From NCBI RefSeq assembly GCF_947172395.1, contig NC_069093.1, positions 7,475,561 through 7,539,560 on the forward strand: DNA of 64,000 nt, read 5' to 3'. Below are positions 25,284-37,856 of the stretch, one piece after another; within the stretch, counting starts at the first letter, position 1; every line of letters starts with the position of its first letter. The notes beneath the pieces are model-generated. The model worked only from the letters and a program-made list of their open reading frames with translations. It did no database searches and was not told the DNA's origin. The stretch comes from Bicyclus anynana (lineage: Eukaryota; Arthropoda; Insecta; Lepidoptera; Nymphalidae). A program made the translations under genes and the position numbers.

Positions 25284-25955
25284 GTGAAATACATTTTACT
25301 GTACGTTACACCGACTAAACTTATTTATACTACGTATTACGGTCGTCGCCTCGATATATAAAGCTGGGTACACACTATACTTCGACTAAGTTATTTATTT
25401 TACGTATTATGTCGCCTTGATATATGTATACCTGGGTATACACTGTGTGATTTATTTTATTCAGTTAAAACTCAAATGCTTTTGCTACGTCATATGTTTT
25501 TGTTTTTAACATTATAATAAAAAAAGTAATTGTGTGGTTAGTAAAGTCGCAAACTTTAAAAAATTACACACTAAACAGTCAATTTGGATTTTTGTTTTTT
25601 TTTTACAATTTCTTTGTTTTCTTTGGCAGCATTTTGGATTGTGTGTGTGAGGTACAAATTAATAATAATTAAATACAGCAGAACTACTCTTGTAGATGTT
25701 ATTATAATTTTAGTGGGAAAATCTATTAATAATAAACAAATTCTAACTCGGAAAGCACATATAAACTGTAAACGTGTTATGTACAATAGAACAGTGAATA
25801 CCCAGCTTTACATAACTTCTTTGTAAATGATTTTCTAATCAGTACTAGCACTTTTATAAGATATGCTATCAATGTTATTCATACTAAACTTGTACTTTTT
25901 TTGCCGAGTAGTAACTTGGTTAAAAAAATAATTAAAATAAATATTGTCCAAACAA

Positions 25956-26053
25956 CTATTCCGCTCTGAAGTTGCAACATGGCGCAATTCGCAGGTGTAA
26001 TTTGTTATAAGTTGTACACTGTAGTTATACGCCTCGTGTTCAGAGCGGAATAG
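25956..26053. repeat. Inverted repeat, 15-bp perfect arms
   Basis: 'ctattccgctctgaa' (25,956–25,970) is mirrored exactly at 26,039–26,053. It is likely the ends of a tiny MITE. Confidence 0.7.
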
Positions 26054-26118
26054 TCGAAGATCTGAGTTAAAAAATACCTTCACCCATCTGTTTGATGGGT
26101 GGAAAGTGTTTCATATCA

Positions 26119-26495
26119 AAGGAGATGGTCTAAAATTGTATGGAGCCCAGGATCAATCATTGTACCCTGGCGGAAATAAAAAAAATATTTTTTAAACTAT
26201 TTTTGAACAAATCTACGAATTTACTTTAATTCTTTCGAAATAATATTTATTAGCAAGAAATGCAGCACTAATATGGGTAATAATGGCGGATTAATGACGT
26301 TTTCAATGCAGTAGTCGATTTGACGTTTGCTGTCAATTGTCATGTCATAGTTGTTTAAGGGCGCCATCTTGATACAACTCAAAAGCTTGGGTTTTATTTT
26401 ATTTTTTCTTTTTATTTAATTAGATTTTAGTAAAATCCTTGTATTTTTTAAATCTTAATGATACAGGGTTGACCTGAAATGAACCATCTCCTTTG
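26119..26495. mobile_element. MITE family B, copy 2
   Basis: The ends 'aaaggagatggtctaaaatt' and 'gaaatgaaccatctccttt' are inverted. The interior corresponds to 20,240–20,618 with scattered substitutions and small gaps. Confidence 0.85.
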
Positions 26496-27369
26496 GATGT
26501 TAAAAAATGTGTTGCGAATTGCTTGCCTAAAAATAAAAATCTCCTGATAAAACTAGCATTAATAATAGTTAATTAATAATAGTTAACAATAGTTTGTCAG
26601 GAGATATTTTAGCAACTTACTCATAGTAAATTATTATTATTTCTTATATGCACGACTAGGATATAACTCATCAATTCTTACAACTATACTGGGAAAGTAG
26701 GCATATTCTACGCAAGGCAAGGTGGACCTTAGACCACTTCTACACTTACCATCAGGTGAGATTGTGGTCAAGCGCGAGCTAAAAAAAAATTTGTTAATGT
26801 TCTAAGTTGTGATATAAAACACTTTTCATCAATTAAACAGATGGGTGAAGGTCGTTTCTAATTCAGATCTACGACTAAACTAATAGCAGTTTGGATTTAT
26901 ACATCAGTGAAATTAAGTCATGTTGCTATACATTAAGAATATACATACAACATATAATGTATAATAAAAACTTACACTTTGTTTGTAACTTGTAAAAATG
27001 GTAGTACTTATAACTTATTTGAAGTAAAGTCATAACGCGAGATTCACAATTATTTATCAGTAGGAATGCTAGTGCTTAATAAATTGTGTATTAATATGAT
27101 TCTATAATCGTCGCGGATATTAAATAAACACGATATAAAGCAATAAAATGATAGGCTTAATTACGTAAAATAAAATAATGTGTTCACTTTATGTGAAAAA
27201 ATGATTTGTTTAATATTATTTTAACCATTTAATATGTATAAATGATCGAAGTTATATGAATGAATAAATAATGAATTACTTTATCAATTTCAACTATCCC
27301 AATCTATTATTAATAAATAAATAAATAAATAAAAGCGAGAGGTCACGCGTGTCAGGTCAAATAAAATTT

Positions 27370-27860
27370 CATTAGAATATTTTACGTGATAAATTCCTGT
27401 GACATTGAGTTGCAAAAAAAATTAGGTGTAATATTTAACGTACCTAATATATTCCTGTGGCATCGACTTTCAAAACAATTACATTGCGTGTAATATTTTG
27501 CGTAGTAAATTCCTATGGCATTGATTTGCAAAACAATTATGTATGTTGTGTTTGCGACATATATCTGTGGCATCGACTTTCAAAACAATTACAATGCGTG
27601 TAATATTTTGCGTAATATATTCCTGTGGTATCGACTTTCAAAACAATTACGTTACGTGTAATATAATATTTTGCATAGTAGGTATATTTCTGTGGCATTG
27701 AATTGCAAAAACAATTACGTTGTGTTTGCGTCATATATTCCTGTGGCATCGTTATCCATAACAATTACGTTACGTGTAATATTTTACGTAGTATAAACCT
27801 GTACAATTCACTTACAATTATAAATAATAGAAATATATTCACGTGGCATGGATTTGCCTT
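27370..27860. repeat. Diverged tandem array, about 60–75-bp units
   Basis: At least six degenerate units each carry 'attcctgtggcatcgacttt', 'caaaacaattacgtt' and 'gtgtaatattttgcgtagta'. Unit length varies with small insertions. It may be a minisatellite or the subterminal repeats of a transposon; no flanking transposase is seen. Confidence 0.85.
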
Positions 27861-28325
27861 ATTACGTTACGTGAAAAGAAAACCATCAAACCACTTTGGC
27901 ATTTATAACATTATCATATTACGCAATATTTATTTTTTCATTTAATTATTCATTCTCACATATATTTACAGCAAAAACTATTGTCATAGTAAAGTTACAA
28001 TGTGTTTAGTTACGCCAAATATAAGTATTTTTATACGTGCTATACAATGAGAAAAATAAACCACATGTCATAGATAATTTTGCGGGCGAACTCTGTAAGA
28101 AAAAAATGTATTTTACTGTCGATATGATGTTCGCTATAGATTCCCAAAAATTGCCTTTATATGTAACATCACAACACCAATAATAATAATAGATTATCTT
28201 CAGATAATCAGTCCAGAATCAAAATATATTTACTTCAAACTTTGTGTATATAATATTCACGGTGAGTAAAACAGGCGAACTATTGGTAGTAAGGAGTTTT
28301 CCTTTAAAGACATCTTTTGGCGCGT

Positions 28326-28430
28326 ATCTATACTAATATTATAAAGCTGAAGAGTTTGTTTGTTTGTTTGATTGAACGCGCTAATTAATCTCAGGAACTA
28401 CTGGTCCGATTTGAAAAATTCTATCAGTGT
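28326..28430 (+). mobile_element. Helitron-like element, 5' part only
   Basis: It opens 'tctatactaatattataaag' with 'gaacgcgctaat' and 'ggaactactggtccgattt', identical in arrangement to 19,491–19,698, but is lost after 'cagtgttaga'. Confidence 0.6.
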
Positions 28431-29299
28431 TAGAATGCATGCTTTGTTTAATATTTTTTTACAGAAACATACATTTAGGGATTTTGTAGGCAAGTTTTTG
28501 TTGCATGCATTCGGATTTTCGCAGTGAATAGGAATATAAATTTAAACTCACTTATGTTCATTCATTACCTTATGGTATTCTGTAAAGTACTCTCTTTTAA
28601 ATACTACAGATTGTCTATATCTCTGGATGTAGGTAGGCGAGTTCTGGCAATCATAGAATTCTAGCAACATGACATCAAAATGTCAAACATTTTTTCGTTG
28701 TATGTGTGATATCTCGTTGCTCTGTATTTCATTTGAATAAACTACTTTTTTAGTGCTAAAGTTAGTGTTGTTTGAAAAGTATTGTGTTTTGATTGAAACT
28801 TATTTCACGGCCTTGTAATAATTGCCAAATATGTTCTCAAAGCTACATATTATTAAGATTCTCATAAAACGGTTAGCGCCTTTTGGTAATTCGGCAAAAG
28901 TTATTTTACATCATCAGTTTAAATAAAAATATGATTATCCAGCTGCATGTAAATACAGTGTAATGTTAGTGACAAAGCTGATTCATCAAAAACGTTTCTA
29001 TTAAACGTTTACGCCCACAATACCTATCGTTGTGGTTAACAAATAAAAATGTGTATCATTATTTTAATAAAAAATATACTCAAAACATAAAACAGTAAGA
29101 ATTTTTAATGTTTGTAAAATTTGCTTGAAAGCGAATATGGAATTTTGCAATATGAAATTGTTAAAGCAAAATTGTGATTTGGCTCGACTCATATGAAATT
29201 GTTTAAAAGGAATTGAATATTTTATTTCATTTCAATTAAACAATTATATAAACGAATCCATAACCGCTTTTATACATTTACTTAATTATGAAGAAGATA

Positions 29300-29660
29300 T
29301 TTTTTTTTTTTTTTTTTTTTTTTTTATTATAGTATTAAATTTTTATTCATTCAAATTTATAAAGTTTTACAATAATATTAAAACTACGTACCTAAATATC
29401 TATAACTACATATTATAAAAATTAAAAAGAAAATATACTAAATTTAAACTATATCTAAAGGCTCAGGCGTCGTAGAATTCGTCCGAATCGACGATCATAG
29501 GTAAAGTGCCCAGAAGGCTGGCAGTATTGCCACGTTGTATGGCAATACTAATTCTTTGGCCTAAATATAGGCCAGCCTTCTGGTCACGGGAGGTGTCGAT
29601 TAAACGCTTTGCAATTTCTTTGTAAATAAAGCGTGTACTCGGACCCCACGGTCCTAGTGT
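29300..29660 (-). mobile_element. Retroelement ORF C-terminus with poly(A), minus strand
   Basis: On the minus strand an open stretch (about 29,652 down to 29,468) reads GPWGPSTRFIYKEIAKRLID…LGQRISIAIQRGNTASLLGT…DEFYDA-stop. A poly(A) stretch (T run at about 29,301–29,325 on plus) follows 150 bp downstream. This looks like the 3' end of a non-LTR retrotransposon; the clade is not identified. Confidence 0.5.
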
Positions 29661-32600
29661 TTCGACCGTGACCGACCGTTAGAAGATATAGGTTTAAATA
29701 GGTATATATAGCTACATACAATCATTCAGCTGAGAAAATGTAATTAATTATTATTTTGTATAATTTATTAGTCCATACCATGTAGAATGACCAATATTAC
29801 AAGTATACCATAAATGTATAGTGTAGTCTGAATTGACCTTATCGTAAATCCGATCATTTTGTCTATTGCTATGCAGTTTAGTTTTATGTTATAGTAACCA
29901 GTATGTCTCTTTTCAGTTGTATCTTAATATTGGAATCATAGATTAAAGAATAATAGGCAGATAGAGCGCAAGGAAAACGACGGGTGTCGTAGCCGTTCCA
30001 AATACAAAATTAAAAAACGAATTCATTCTCGAGTCAATACGACACGAAGCGTCGCATCAGTAATTTTCAATATTATTCAAGAAAAATGGCGTCTTGTGTT
30101 TTTAAATACATATATTTTAAAAAGTGTTTACAAAAACTAAAGAAATAAGATGGAGTATTTTTTATTGGTTATTATTCATTATTAATAATTTACGTAGTTA
30201 TTGTTAAATTTTGTAATACAAATTATGAAAAAAGTTTGTATATGCGGATAGGCTAGGAGACGCGCGACTTGACGTTTGGTTTTTTATGGGTTTCATTCGG
30301 CTTTACCACGCTGCTTGTAAAGACTCATTCTGGACATTCTTTATTCTGTGATTGGAATCAAACTTTTCTCCTTTATAAAAATCATTACACTGTTATGTTA
30401 CCAATCAGTAGTTTACATCCCGAAAGTTTAGCTTTAAAATTTCGTTTTATCATTTACAAAATATTATCGTATTCAATATATTGTGATATCAATTAGAGAA
30501 TTTTGTAAATAGGGACTGGGTTATCAGGATGTAGATTTTTTTAAACTCATATTACAGTCATAATAAAACACTTTGTTCCCTCCTGTATACTTACTATTTT
30601 GTTGTTAAAAAAGTAACAATTGTGAATGCTGTAATGTATATTTTTTGTTTGTCGAATTACCAAATAATATATTATATGTATATTCAAAGTAACTAAAACG
30701 CATGTATTTGTTTTGTATATCAGTCATATTGTATGTCAGTGTGATGTAATTCTTTTTTTAATATTTAACCAGCAGAAAACCTGATTTTCAGTTTCAACTG
30801 CACAGAAATGAACATCTTGGCTAAAACCTCCATTGTCATTGGAACATGTATGTATATTAATTAATATGTTACTATTTAATTATTTTTTTTTACTTGACCT
30901 GCCAGAGAAATGTTACGTTATTAATAAATGATTATGTCGAAATTATGTATATATATGATGTAATAAATTAAGAAAAATACAGTAAGTTTTCGTAAAGATG
31001 CCTTAGAAGTTTTAAGACGTTTTTAGTGATTTGCGATACTAATTAATTTATACCCTTTATTTTATTCTTTTATGACAAGTTTAGGTAACTTATTCACATT
31101 GTTTAAGAGATGTCACGTGTCCTAGACAATTGGTGCATCATTATGAGTGATGCTTTATTATTATTATTATTATTTTTTATAACAATGTGTGTCGGTTGCG
31201 CTATTTCATTAACAAGGTTTGCGGTATTTTGAGACAAAAATAGAAACATAGTGGCTTGAATAACTTGCCAAACCTATAATATAGGGCAAATGGGATTATA
31301 GACATAGCTGAATACCTGTTGATCCATCTCAAACCCCATGTGAAGGTGAGTTTACGCAGCTTGTACGCAAACTATGGGACTCGTTCCAGAGTTTGTTATG
31401 TTGGATTTTGAATGTTTCTCTGAATATAATCCTATATTTGTTTAATTTGGTTTGTTTTAAAGGTGGCCTTATTCGAAGTACTACAAACCTGATATTTTGG
31501 TTGGAAATAAGGAGTAGAGGAGTAAAGTATTAGGCAATCAAACACAAAGTTTGTTTTTAGTAAAAACGTTGTAGTTCTTTAAAAACTTTAAAATATTTTT
31601 TAGGGTAATATGTTAGAAATACATAATAGTGAGAACATACTGAAATACACAAAAAGTACAACGCAAAAGTATGGCTGATAATCATAAATCATAATAGTCT
31701 AACATCCGTATTAGATACGATCTTCATCCATTTAAATTTCATCTCAGATTGGAGAGTTTTCTAAATAAAATAAGTGAGGTTTGATTGGTTCCTTGTGCTG
31801 TGAGTAGATATCAAAAAGTTTAGTTTGCTGGAATCATTCTTTTGATTGGCAAACTTTACTTTTTTTTTAGTTACTTTTTTAATTAATTAGGTACTAATCG
31901 ATTCACACTCGTTTTTTTTTTCTCGAAATCCGTTAATTCGTGTGGCTGTCGATTTAGCCCCAACGCACCATTGTTTGATCTAAGAATTTACCACGAGTGC
32001 GGAAGGCAAGATTTTAGGTAAAATTTTAGCCTCCAGAACCAGCTAAACTTTGAAAGCGGTCTGAACAAAAAAAATTAAGGTACCTATGGTCTAAACTCAT
32101 GATCTATACAAATACGACCGTCATAATCACTATCAGCCTATATATTAGGTGCAATACCGAGTCAGGCTTATTTCTTTCTTTTTTCCGCACTTGGCCATTT
32201 AAGTGGCCGTTGTGTGTAGGTTCTGGTTCCTATTGGACTCACTACAGCCAACCAAGCTCGCTCCAGATACCTACTTACCCTATCCAGGTCATCGAATGCC
32301 TTGTGAAGTGCTGCTGGGGAGTGGGGAGCCAATGTGTGCTGCGCGTTGTTCAAATACACCTCTGCATCTAAGCATAACATGTATTTTTGTTTCTTCCTCT
32401 ATGCATGCTCTGCGCATAAAACTATCTAAGTACCGAAAGACTCATTTCCTTAAAATAGAGTTTATACATATAGACTCACTTCTTACTCCAATGTTAACAG
32501 TAAAAAGGTGATAATGTCAGGACCGACGACTTAATGCAATCTCTGTTCTAATGCCTAGTTCGGACTACTTTAGTATTTTAGTCGAGTACGAAAGTTTTTT

Positions 32601-33365
32601 GGATTTACCGCCCAAAAATCGTTCGTACTTCACTAAAATATTAAAGTATTCCAGCTACTTTAATATTTTAGTCAAAATTTTATTGCCCCCTGCCAAGTGC
32701 TCAAATTCAGGACCTCGTGATCCAAAGACTTGTAGGCTAAACACAACCTACAATGCAGGTAAAATGTAATATAAAGTAATGTCAATAATAATAATTAAGT
32801 ACAAGTTAGGGAATAAACCGGTATATTGGTAAGATTCGCCTTTGGAAATATATACCCTGAACTGTTAGTTGGATATTAGTGATGAGAAATAAATGATAGA
32901 TAACATTCAGTGACACATTGCAAATAGGTTGCCTAGTTAAAATGCGTCCAGATCCAATTTTCATACAAAATCTATGAAACCATGAGCCAGCTCAAAGGCC
33001 TAATAGTTAAGTTAAGCATTAGTAAGCTTTGATTTGACATTATACAACTAAATAACTGATAGGGGTATTTGTATTTTCAATTCTTTTGGGTATATTCTAT
33101 TAACTAGTGTACCATTTTAATTAACCTATGATGAGGGTATATATTTCTTGTGCCGGAGCTTGTACTATAATTACTAAGCCCCAATGTGTAAAGAAGAACA
33201 CTTAAAGTCCCGGCGTAAGTTTAATTATTATTCATCATGTGCCAGTAAAACACCAGGAACCATACTCTTCAGACTGGAAGAACCATGCTACTTCATACAG
33301 AAATGCAACTAAGTACAATCTAATATCCAATAGCATTACTTCTTTACGATTTAATAACTAAAAAT

Positions 33366-33650
33366 GTGACCTACATACAAGATTTGGTTGGATTACGAGT
33401 TGCGAAGCTGAAGTGGCAATGGGTAGGGCACATAGTACGAAGAGCCCATGGACGTTGGGGTCCCAAAGTGCTGGAATGGCGACCTGGCACTAATAAGCAC
33501 AGTGTTGGCCGACCCCCCATCAGGTGGACTGATGACATCAAGCGAGTTGCAGGGATTTGCTGGATGTAGGTGACTCAGTATCGTGATGTCCCTACAAAAG
33601 GCCTATGTCCTGCAGTGGACGTCCATATGATGATGATGATGATGACAATA
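33366..33650 (+). mobile_element. RTE-type LINE, 3' end
   Basis: The plus strand reads VGHIVRRAHGRWGPKVLEW then GRPPIRWTDDIKRVAG, followed by a frame break and 'gcctatgtcctgcagtggac' and a (GATGAT)n tail. That is a 5'-truncated retrotransposon copy. A second, more decayed relative follows at about 33,700–33,885. Confidence 0.8.
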
Positions 33651-34260
33651 TTTGGTATTGTTCTATTTAATAAGATAATGCATTTTACAAAGACAAAAGA
33701 ATTTTCAACTGACAGCTCAACAAGTCAGGAAGTGGTAATTATCTAGGCACATGGGAAGAGCTGTCGTGGGTGTTGGGGTCCCAAGAGCCAATGGATGCAA
33801 GAAAGACAAGCCTGGTGTTGAAAGTCCTTACAAGAAGAAACCTCTATCCAGCAGGGCTTGTCTGCTTAAAATGATGATGATGAATTTTCTAAAAAATTAA
33901 GGCTAGTCAGCTTTTACTACATAATTTTGTTTTGTTCCTGTATCTTAAAATAAATGTCCGTTAAAGATAATAAAAAAAGACTACTGGACATTATAAATTT
34001 TTAATATCTTAAATTAATAATTATTATTTACTTTATATTTATTATATACTATCAAAAAAGAATATTTATTTATATAACATTGATACTATTTGTTTATTTA
34101 TTTTCTTGGCACATTAACACATTCACATACTGTTTGGAGTGAAAAGAAAGACAGTAGACATTACACTAAAAATAGTATCTTGCATTCAATATAGACAATA
34201 CACTAGCAATATCTGAATATGTCAAGGTACCAAAGAAATATAATTGAAATATACATAATA

Positions 34261-34739
34261 TTATGAACTAGCAACTTGTTTTAATGGACCTTCCAAGTAC
34301 TGAGCAATTGCATTTATTTTTTCTTTGAGAATTCCAAAGCCTACAGTTTCTTTTGCATATAAACATAACAGTAAATTAGCTACTTGAGTAACTGCTATTT
34401 TACCATTTAAACAATCTACTAATATTAAGTGCAGTTTATCTTCCTTGAATACATTTCTACCATTTTTCTCGTAGGCTGACCAAACATTACTTGCAATGGC
34501 AGCTGTGACTCTTGCGTCTTTATCGTTGTAGCCAGAATATGCCAACAATGCTCCTTGGTGATTCAGTAAACTGAAAGTTATTTTATAATAAGTATTATAA
34601 ATTTTTTAGGCATAAAAGTAAACCGGAAAGGCGATGTTTGATTAAGAGGTACAAAAATGGTTGATTATTACAGCGTATTTTCCACTCCACCAGTATTTGC
34701 TTGGCTCAAAACTTGCGTCAAAGCTTTCGGCTTTAGCAT
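34261..34739 (-). CDS. LAMTOR2: LAMTOR2 (p14/ROBLD3), Ragulator complex subunit
   Basis: Roadblock-family subunit of Ragulator, which anchors Rag GTPases to late endosomes and lysosomes so that mTORC1 can sense amino acids. Two exons on the minus strand, 34,739–34,672 and 34,570–34,261, join across a GT–AG intron of 101 bp to exactly 125 aa, the vertebrate length. The start ATG gives MLKPKALTQVLSQANTGGV. Exon 2 carries LLAYSGY, DARVTAAIASNVW and VANLLLCLYAKETVGFG, all near-identical to the vertebrate protein; the stop is TAA at 34,261. The CDS ends about 500 bp downstream of the 3' end of SDAD1. Identification is firm. Confidence 0.97.
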
Positions 34740-35242
34740 TTTTAATGCTAAATACAGTATTTTACTTATTAGAAATGTTATTAATTTTATTACAAAAAAT
34801 AAAAAGCACCCACAAAATGCCAATTGCCAGCAAAGAATGTCAAAACAAAGTCAATTTGACATTGACAGCTATCTTGGTGCCATAGAGAAAATATGCTGAG
34901 ATCAGCGAAGTTGTAGACCGAGCGCCTGCTTATCCCGCTTTATGAAGAAAGACTTATCCAATGAATGTCACGTGTAAGGGCTGTCTGACTACGCAGGCTC
35001 TCGGTCAATAAGTGGAAAAGGCAAAGAATAAAATAATAAATCCTACCCCAAATAACCTCCGGATTCTGTTATAATATAATACCTATTTAAGTAAAATTGT
35101 TTAGTTTAGCTTTGTATTCCACAGAATGTGTTGTGAATGTATTAAAATATAACTAAGAAGTGCAGTCACAGGACAAATAAAATGAAGTAATTTAAAATGT
35201 TACTTTATTATAAGTTTTAAAACTAACAAACAAGCTTAGTAT
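34740..35242. promoter_or_regulatory. LAMTOR2 upstream region / SDAD1 3' flank
   Basis: About 500 bp with no coding signal. On the minus strand the SDAD1 3' end comes first, with an AATAAA at 35,209–35,204 (34 nt after the SDAD1 stop). The LAMTOR2 promoter must lie in the remaining 450 bp. No TATA box stands out. Confidence 0.45.
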
Positions 35243-37447
35243 TTAACGCATTTTCTTCTGTTTGATTAAATAATTCCTGAATGCTATTTGTTTTTCTTTA
35301 AAAGATCTCTTAACTTTACCTCTTGCTTTATGTTTTACCATCTGGTATGACTTGGTCTTACGTTTTTCTCTATTAGTTTTAGAGCAATTAGCATTTTTTC
35401 TACGGTCTTTATAACCAAATTTGTCTCTTTCTTCCCTGCCTTTAAGCACTGTTTCAAGTCTAGCATTTTTGTCATGCTTTCGCTTTTTATGAATGTTTTC
35501 AATAGCAGACAGCTGCACCAATTCAGTAGATTCTTCTTCTTCCTCTACTACACTTCTATTACGTTTCACTCCAGTTATAGATTTTTTTATCTGGGCTGCC
35601 TCAATACGTTTGAAATCTTCATCAGTAAATATTTTATCCATCGCAATCTCCCGTGCTACTTTTATTTTTTCTTCTATATTTTGTTTAGGTTTCTTGGCTT
35701 TTAGGATTTTCCTTGGTTTAGCATCATCTTTTATTACAGGTTCAGCTTCATTGGTGTTTTCACTATTATCATTTACTTCTTCAGAGTTTACCTCTTCATC
35801 ATCGTCACCATCTGTATCCTCATCTGTTTGTTCCTCTTCTAACTCAGCATTATTTTCATCATCTTCATTTTCACTATCTGTTGAAATATTTATTTCTGAA
35901 TCAGATGACCCTACATCAATCCACTCATCATCAGAATCATTTGACTTGTTTTTACTTTTATTATTTACTTTTTTACTATTCTTATTTTTTACCTCTTCCT
36001 TTTCTAAAAGCACTTCTGAACCAGGCACATAATCTTTTGCATCCACCTCACCATATTTTTTTACTTTAAGTTCGGCTGTTGCTTCTGATGGCCTTCCACG
36101 ATCTTTTTTGTGTAAAAGAGTAGGCATGGATTGTCTATACAACTGAATGAGAGACCTTGCAGCCATCATGACAGATTTTTCCTTGTATGCTTTATATTGG
36201 ACTAAATCTCGTAATAAATCTTCATCAATAGCCAAAGGGCATCGTGCACAGATCTCTCGAACTGCATTTAAGCCAACTGCCATGACATCGGTGGAATTTC
36301 TTTCTGTGATGAAATTATTAGCAATAGCTTTCATAACTGGTTCAACTACTTCAGGAGGAACTAATTCGTGCACTGATTGTGCTGCAAATTGTAGTATACG
36401 AGTGACTTCCCTTTGATGTGGCATTATTAGACGGGCTATAAATGGATAGTAGTTAAATAAAAACAGATTATGTAACCCTATCAACCTTGAAACCACATCT
36501 AAGGCCATCAACTTTACTTCAAATCTTTCATTTGAGGATTCCATTTGTTTGAATAATTTTTCAGCAAATCCTTGTGGATTATTAATTAAATGTAATGCAG
36601 AGAAGTTAAATATAGGAGCTTTCTGTTTCTTTTTTTTATTTTTTTTGGCTATTTTTTTGACTTTCTCAACCATTTTATCTCTTTTTCTAGTTTTCTTGTT
36701 GAATTTGTTTGCAATCATGGTATCTTTTGGATCAATTTCGTCATCGCTATCAGAATCAGGTTTTTCTTCTTCCTCTCTGCTTAAGAAAAACTTCAATGAA
36801 GCAACCATTACTTTAGTAACCTTAGAGAAACATCCCACATCAGCAATTATGTTAACAGTTTTGTGATCATTCCATATATTTTTATGATAAAGCTCAATTA
36901 GAATATCAACTGCAAGTTTTGCTGTTTTTGTATTTGAGTCACGTAACATGGTATAAATAAAGTTTTGAAGGGTAGAGTTCAGTTTCATATCCTTGTGTTT
37001 CATGTTCATGTGTTTAATGTCACTTATAATGTGTGTCTTCAGGTATTCCCTGAGGTTTTTGTCTTGACATTTTATCAATGAAAAAAACAACTCCAGCAAA
37101 TCAAAAGCGGTGATGAAATTTTTATTTCGAAGTAATATTAAACACTTACACAGTGAGAGTCTCATTTCATTATGCATTGTTGTGTTGTGAGTTTTTAAAA
37201 TGTCCACAATTTTTTGTGGGAATTGCTTCATATCATCCTGGTAGCACTGTGTTACTTGCGCCAAAAACATTGCCTGCTCGTCTAATTTTTTATTATATTC
37301 CGTGGGGTTTAAATTAAATATTTCCAATGTCGTTTCAAAATGAGCAAGCTGCTGACGAAACTCATCTTTATATGAGTCGCGATCCCTTTTTATTAGATTT
37401 TGGAGTTGGGTTAGATTGTTGGGTAACTGGTTATTATGCCGCACCAT
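35243..37447 (-). CDS. SDAD1: SDA1 homolog (SDAD1), 60S ribosome biogenesis factor
   Basis: Nucleolar/nuclear protein needed for maturation and export of the 60S pre-ribosome (yeast Sda1). One uninterrupted exon. I start it at the ATG at 37,447 (MVRHNNQLPNNLTQLQNLIKRD), which aligns with the human N-terminus; an in-frame ATG 30 bp upstream would add ten residues. 734 aa. Conserved blocks: LCKCLILLRNKN, LQNFIYTMLRDSNTKTAK, ELYHKNIWND, FNFSALHLINNPQGFAEKL, PHQREVTRILQFAAQSVHELVPPEV and YGEVDAKDYVPGSEVL. Then come a long acidic Asp/Glu/Ser stretch (about 500–560) and a Lys/Arg-rich tail ending FKEKQIAFRNYLIKQKKMR. Lack of introns contrasts with its neighbours. The poly(A) signal is at 35,204. 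Confidence 0.96.
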   Translation of the reverse strand: MVRHNNQLPNNLTQLQNLIKRDRDSYKDEFRQQLAHFETTLEIFNLNPTEYNKKLDEQAMFLAQVTQCYQDDMKQFPQKIVDILKTHNTTMHNEMRLSLCKCLILLRNKNFITAFDLLELFFSLIKCQDKNLREYLKTHIISDIKHMNMKHKDMKLNSTLQNFIYTMLRDSNTKTAKLAVDILIELYHKNIWNDHKTVNIIADVGCFSKVTKVMVASLKFFLSREEEEKPDSDSDDEIDPKDTMIANKFNKKTRKRDKMVEKVKKIAKKNKKKKQKAPIFNFSALHLINNPQGFAEKLFKQMESSNERFEVKLMALDVVSRLIGLHNLFLFNYYPFIARLIMPHQREVTRILQFAAQSVHELVPPEVVEPVMKAIANNFITERNSTDVMAVGLNAVREICARCPLAIDEDLLRDLVQYKAYKEKSVMMAARSLIQLYRQSMPTLLHKKDRGRPSEATAELKVKKYGEVDAKDYVPGSEVLLEKEEVKNKNSKKVNNKSKNKSNDSDDEWIDVGSSDSEINISTDSENEDDENNAELEEEQTDEDTDGDDDEEVNSEEVNDNSENTNEAEPVIKDDAKPRKILKAKKPKQNIEEKIKVAREIAMDKIFTDEDFKRIEAAQIKKSITGVKRNRSVVEEEEESTELVQLSAIENIHKKRKHDKNARLETVLKGREERDKFGYKDRRKNANCSKTNREKRKTKSYQMVKHKARGKVKRSFKEKQIAFRNYLIKQKKMR

Positions 37448-37856
37448 TTTTATTGTTTTTATAACAATAAAATACACAAATTATAACACGTGAAGTGATT
37501 TCTTACTTAACCTAAAATTTTAATCGTGCTTTCAAGTTTTCAACTTTTCACTACATTGTAAACGTCAAAGTCAAAGTCAAACTCAATTTGGCATCTTTTT
37601 GACATTTCACAAATTTTTTGTTAAACTAACTTTACGGCTCTGAGTTCCAACCTTTTTGAGCCTGACAGTTTACAATCTCCATTTTTTACAAAAAAGGAAA
37701 CATAACTCAAATTTATTTATTTGTACCTTTTATAATTTTCAACAATCTTAATCATAAAATATAATATTAATAGTACAACTATTATTTCTAATCAATCGAT
37801 TGAATGAACAAGAGATTAATGTAAAAGCTAAAAATGTAATTCCTTTTTGATCATTT

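Larger units (their letters stand above)
25284..34260. other. Gene-poor interval between USP7 and LAMTOR2
   Basis: I found no exon that I can assign to a protein. It holds MITE B copy 2, two inverted repeats (25,956–26,053 and about 26,529–26,607), a diverged tandem array (27,370–27,860), a truncated Helitron-like element, a LINE fragment with poly(A) read on the minus strand, and two LINE tails near 33.4–33.9 kb. The rest is AT-rich unique sequence. The open frame at 32,168–32,380 (minus) resembles no family I know. Confidence 0.6.

Noticed and set aside
27370..27860. CRISPR array
   Set aside because: Units vary in length and sequence with no constant repeat/spacer pattern, and the genome is eukaryotic.
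32168..32380. Small gene on the minus strand
   Set aside because: Seventy codons without recognised homology, splice context or conserved start; more likely part of an unidentified repeat.
37448..37477. SDAD1 start at the upstream ATG (ten more residues)
   Set aside because: The second ATG aligns with the human N-terminus (…N.LP.NLPQLQNLIKRD), and the extra residues are not conserved.
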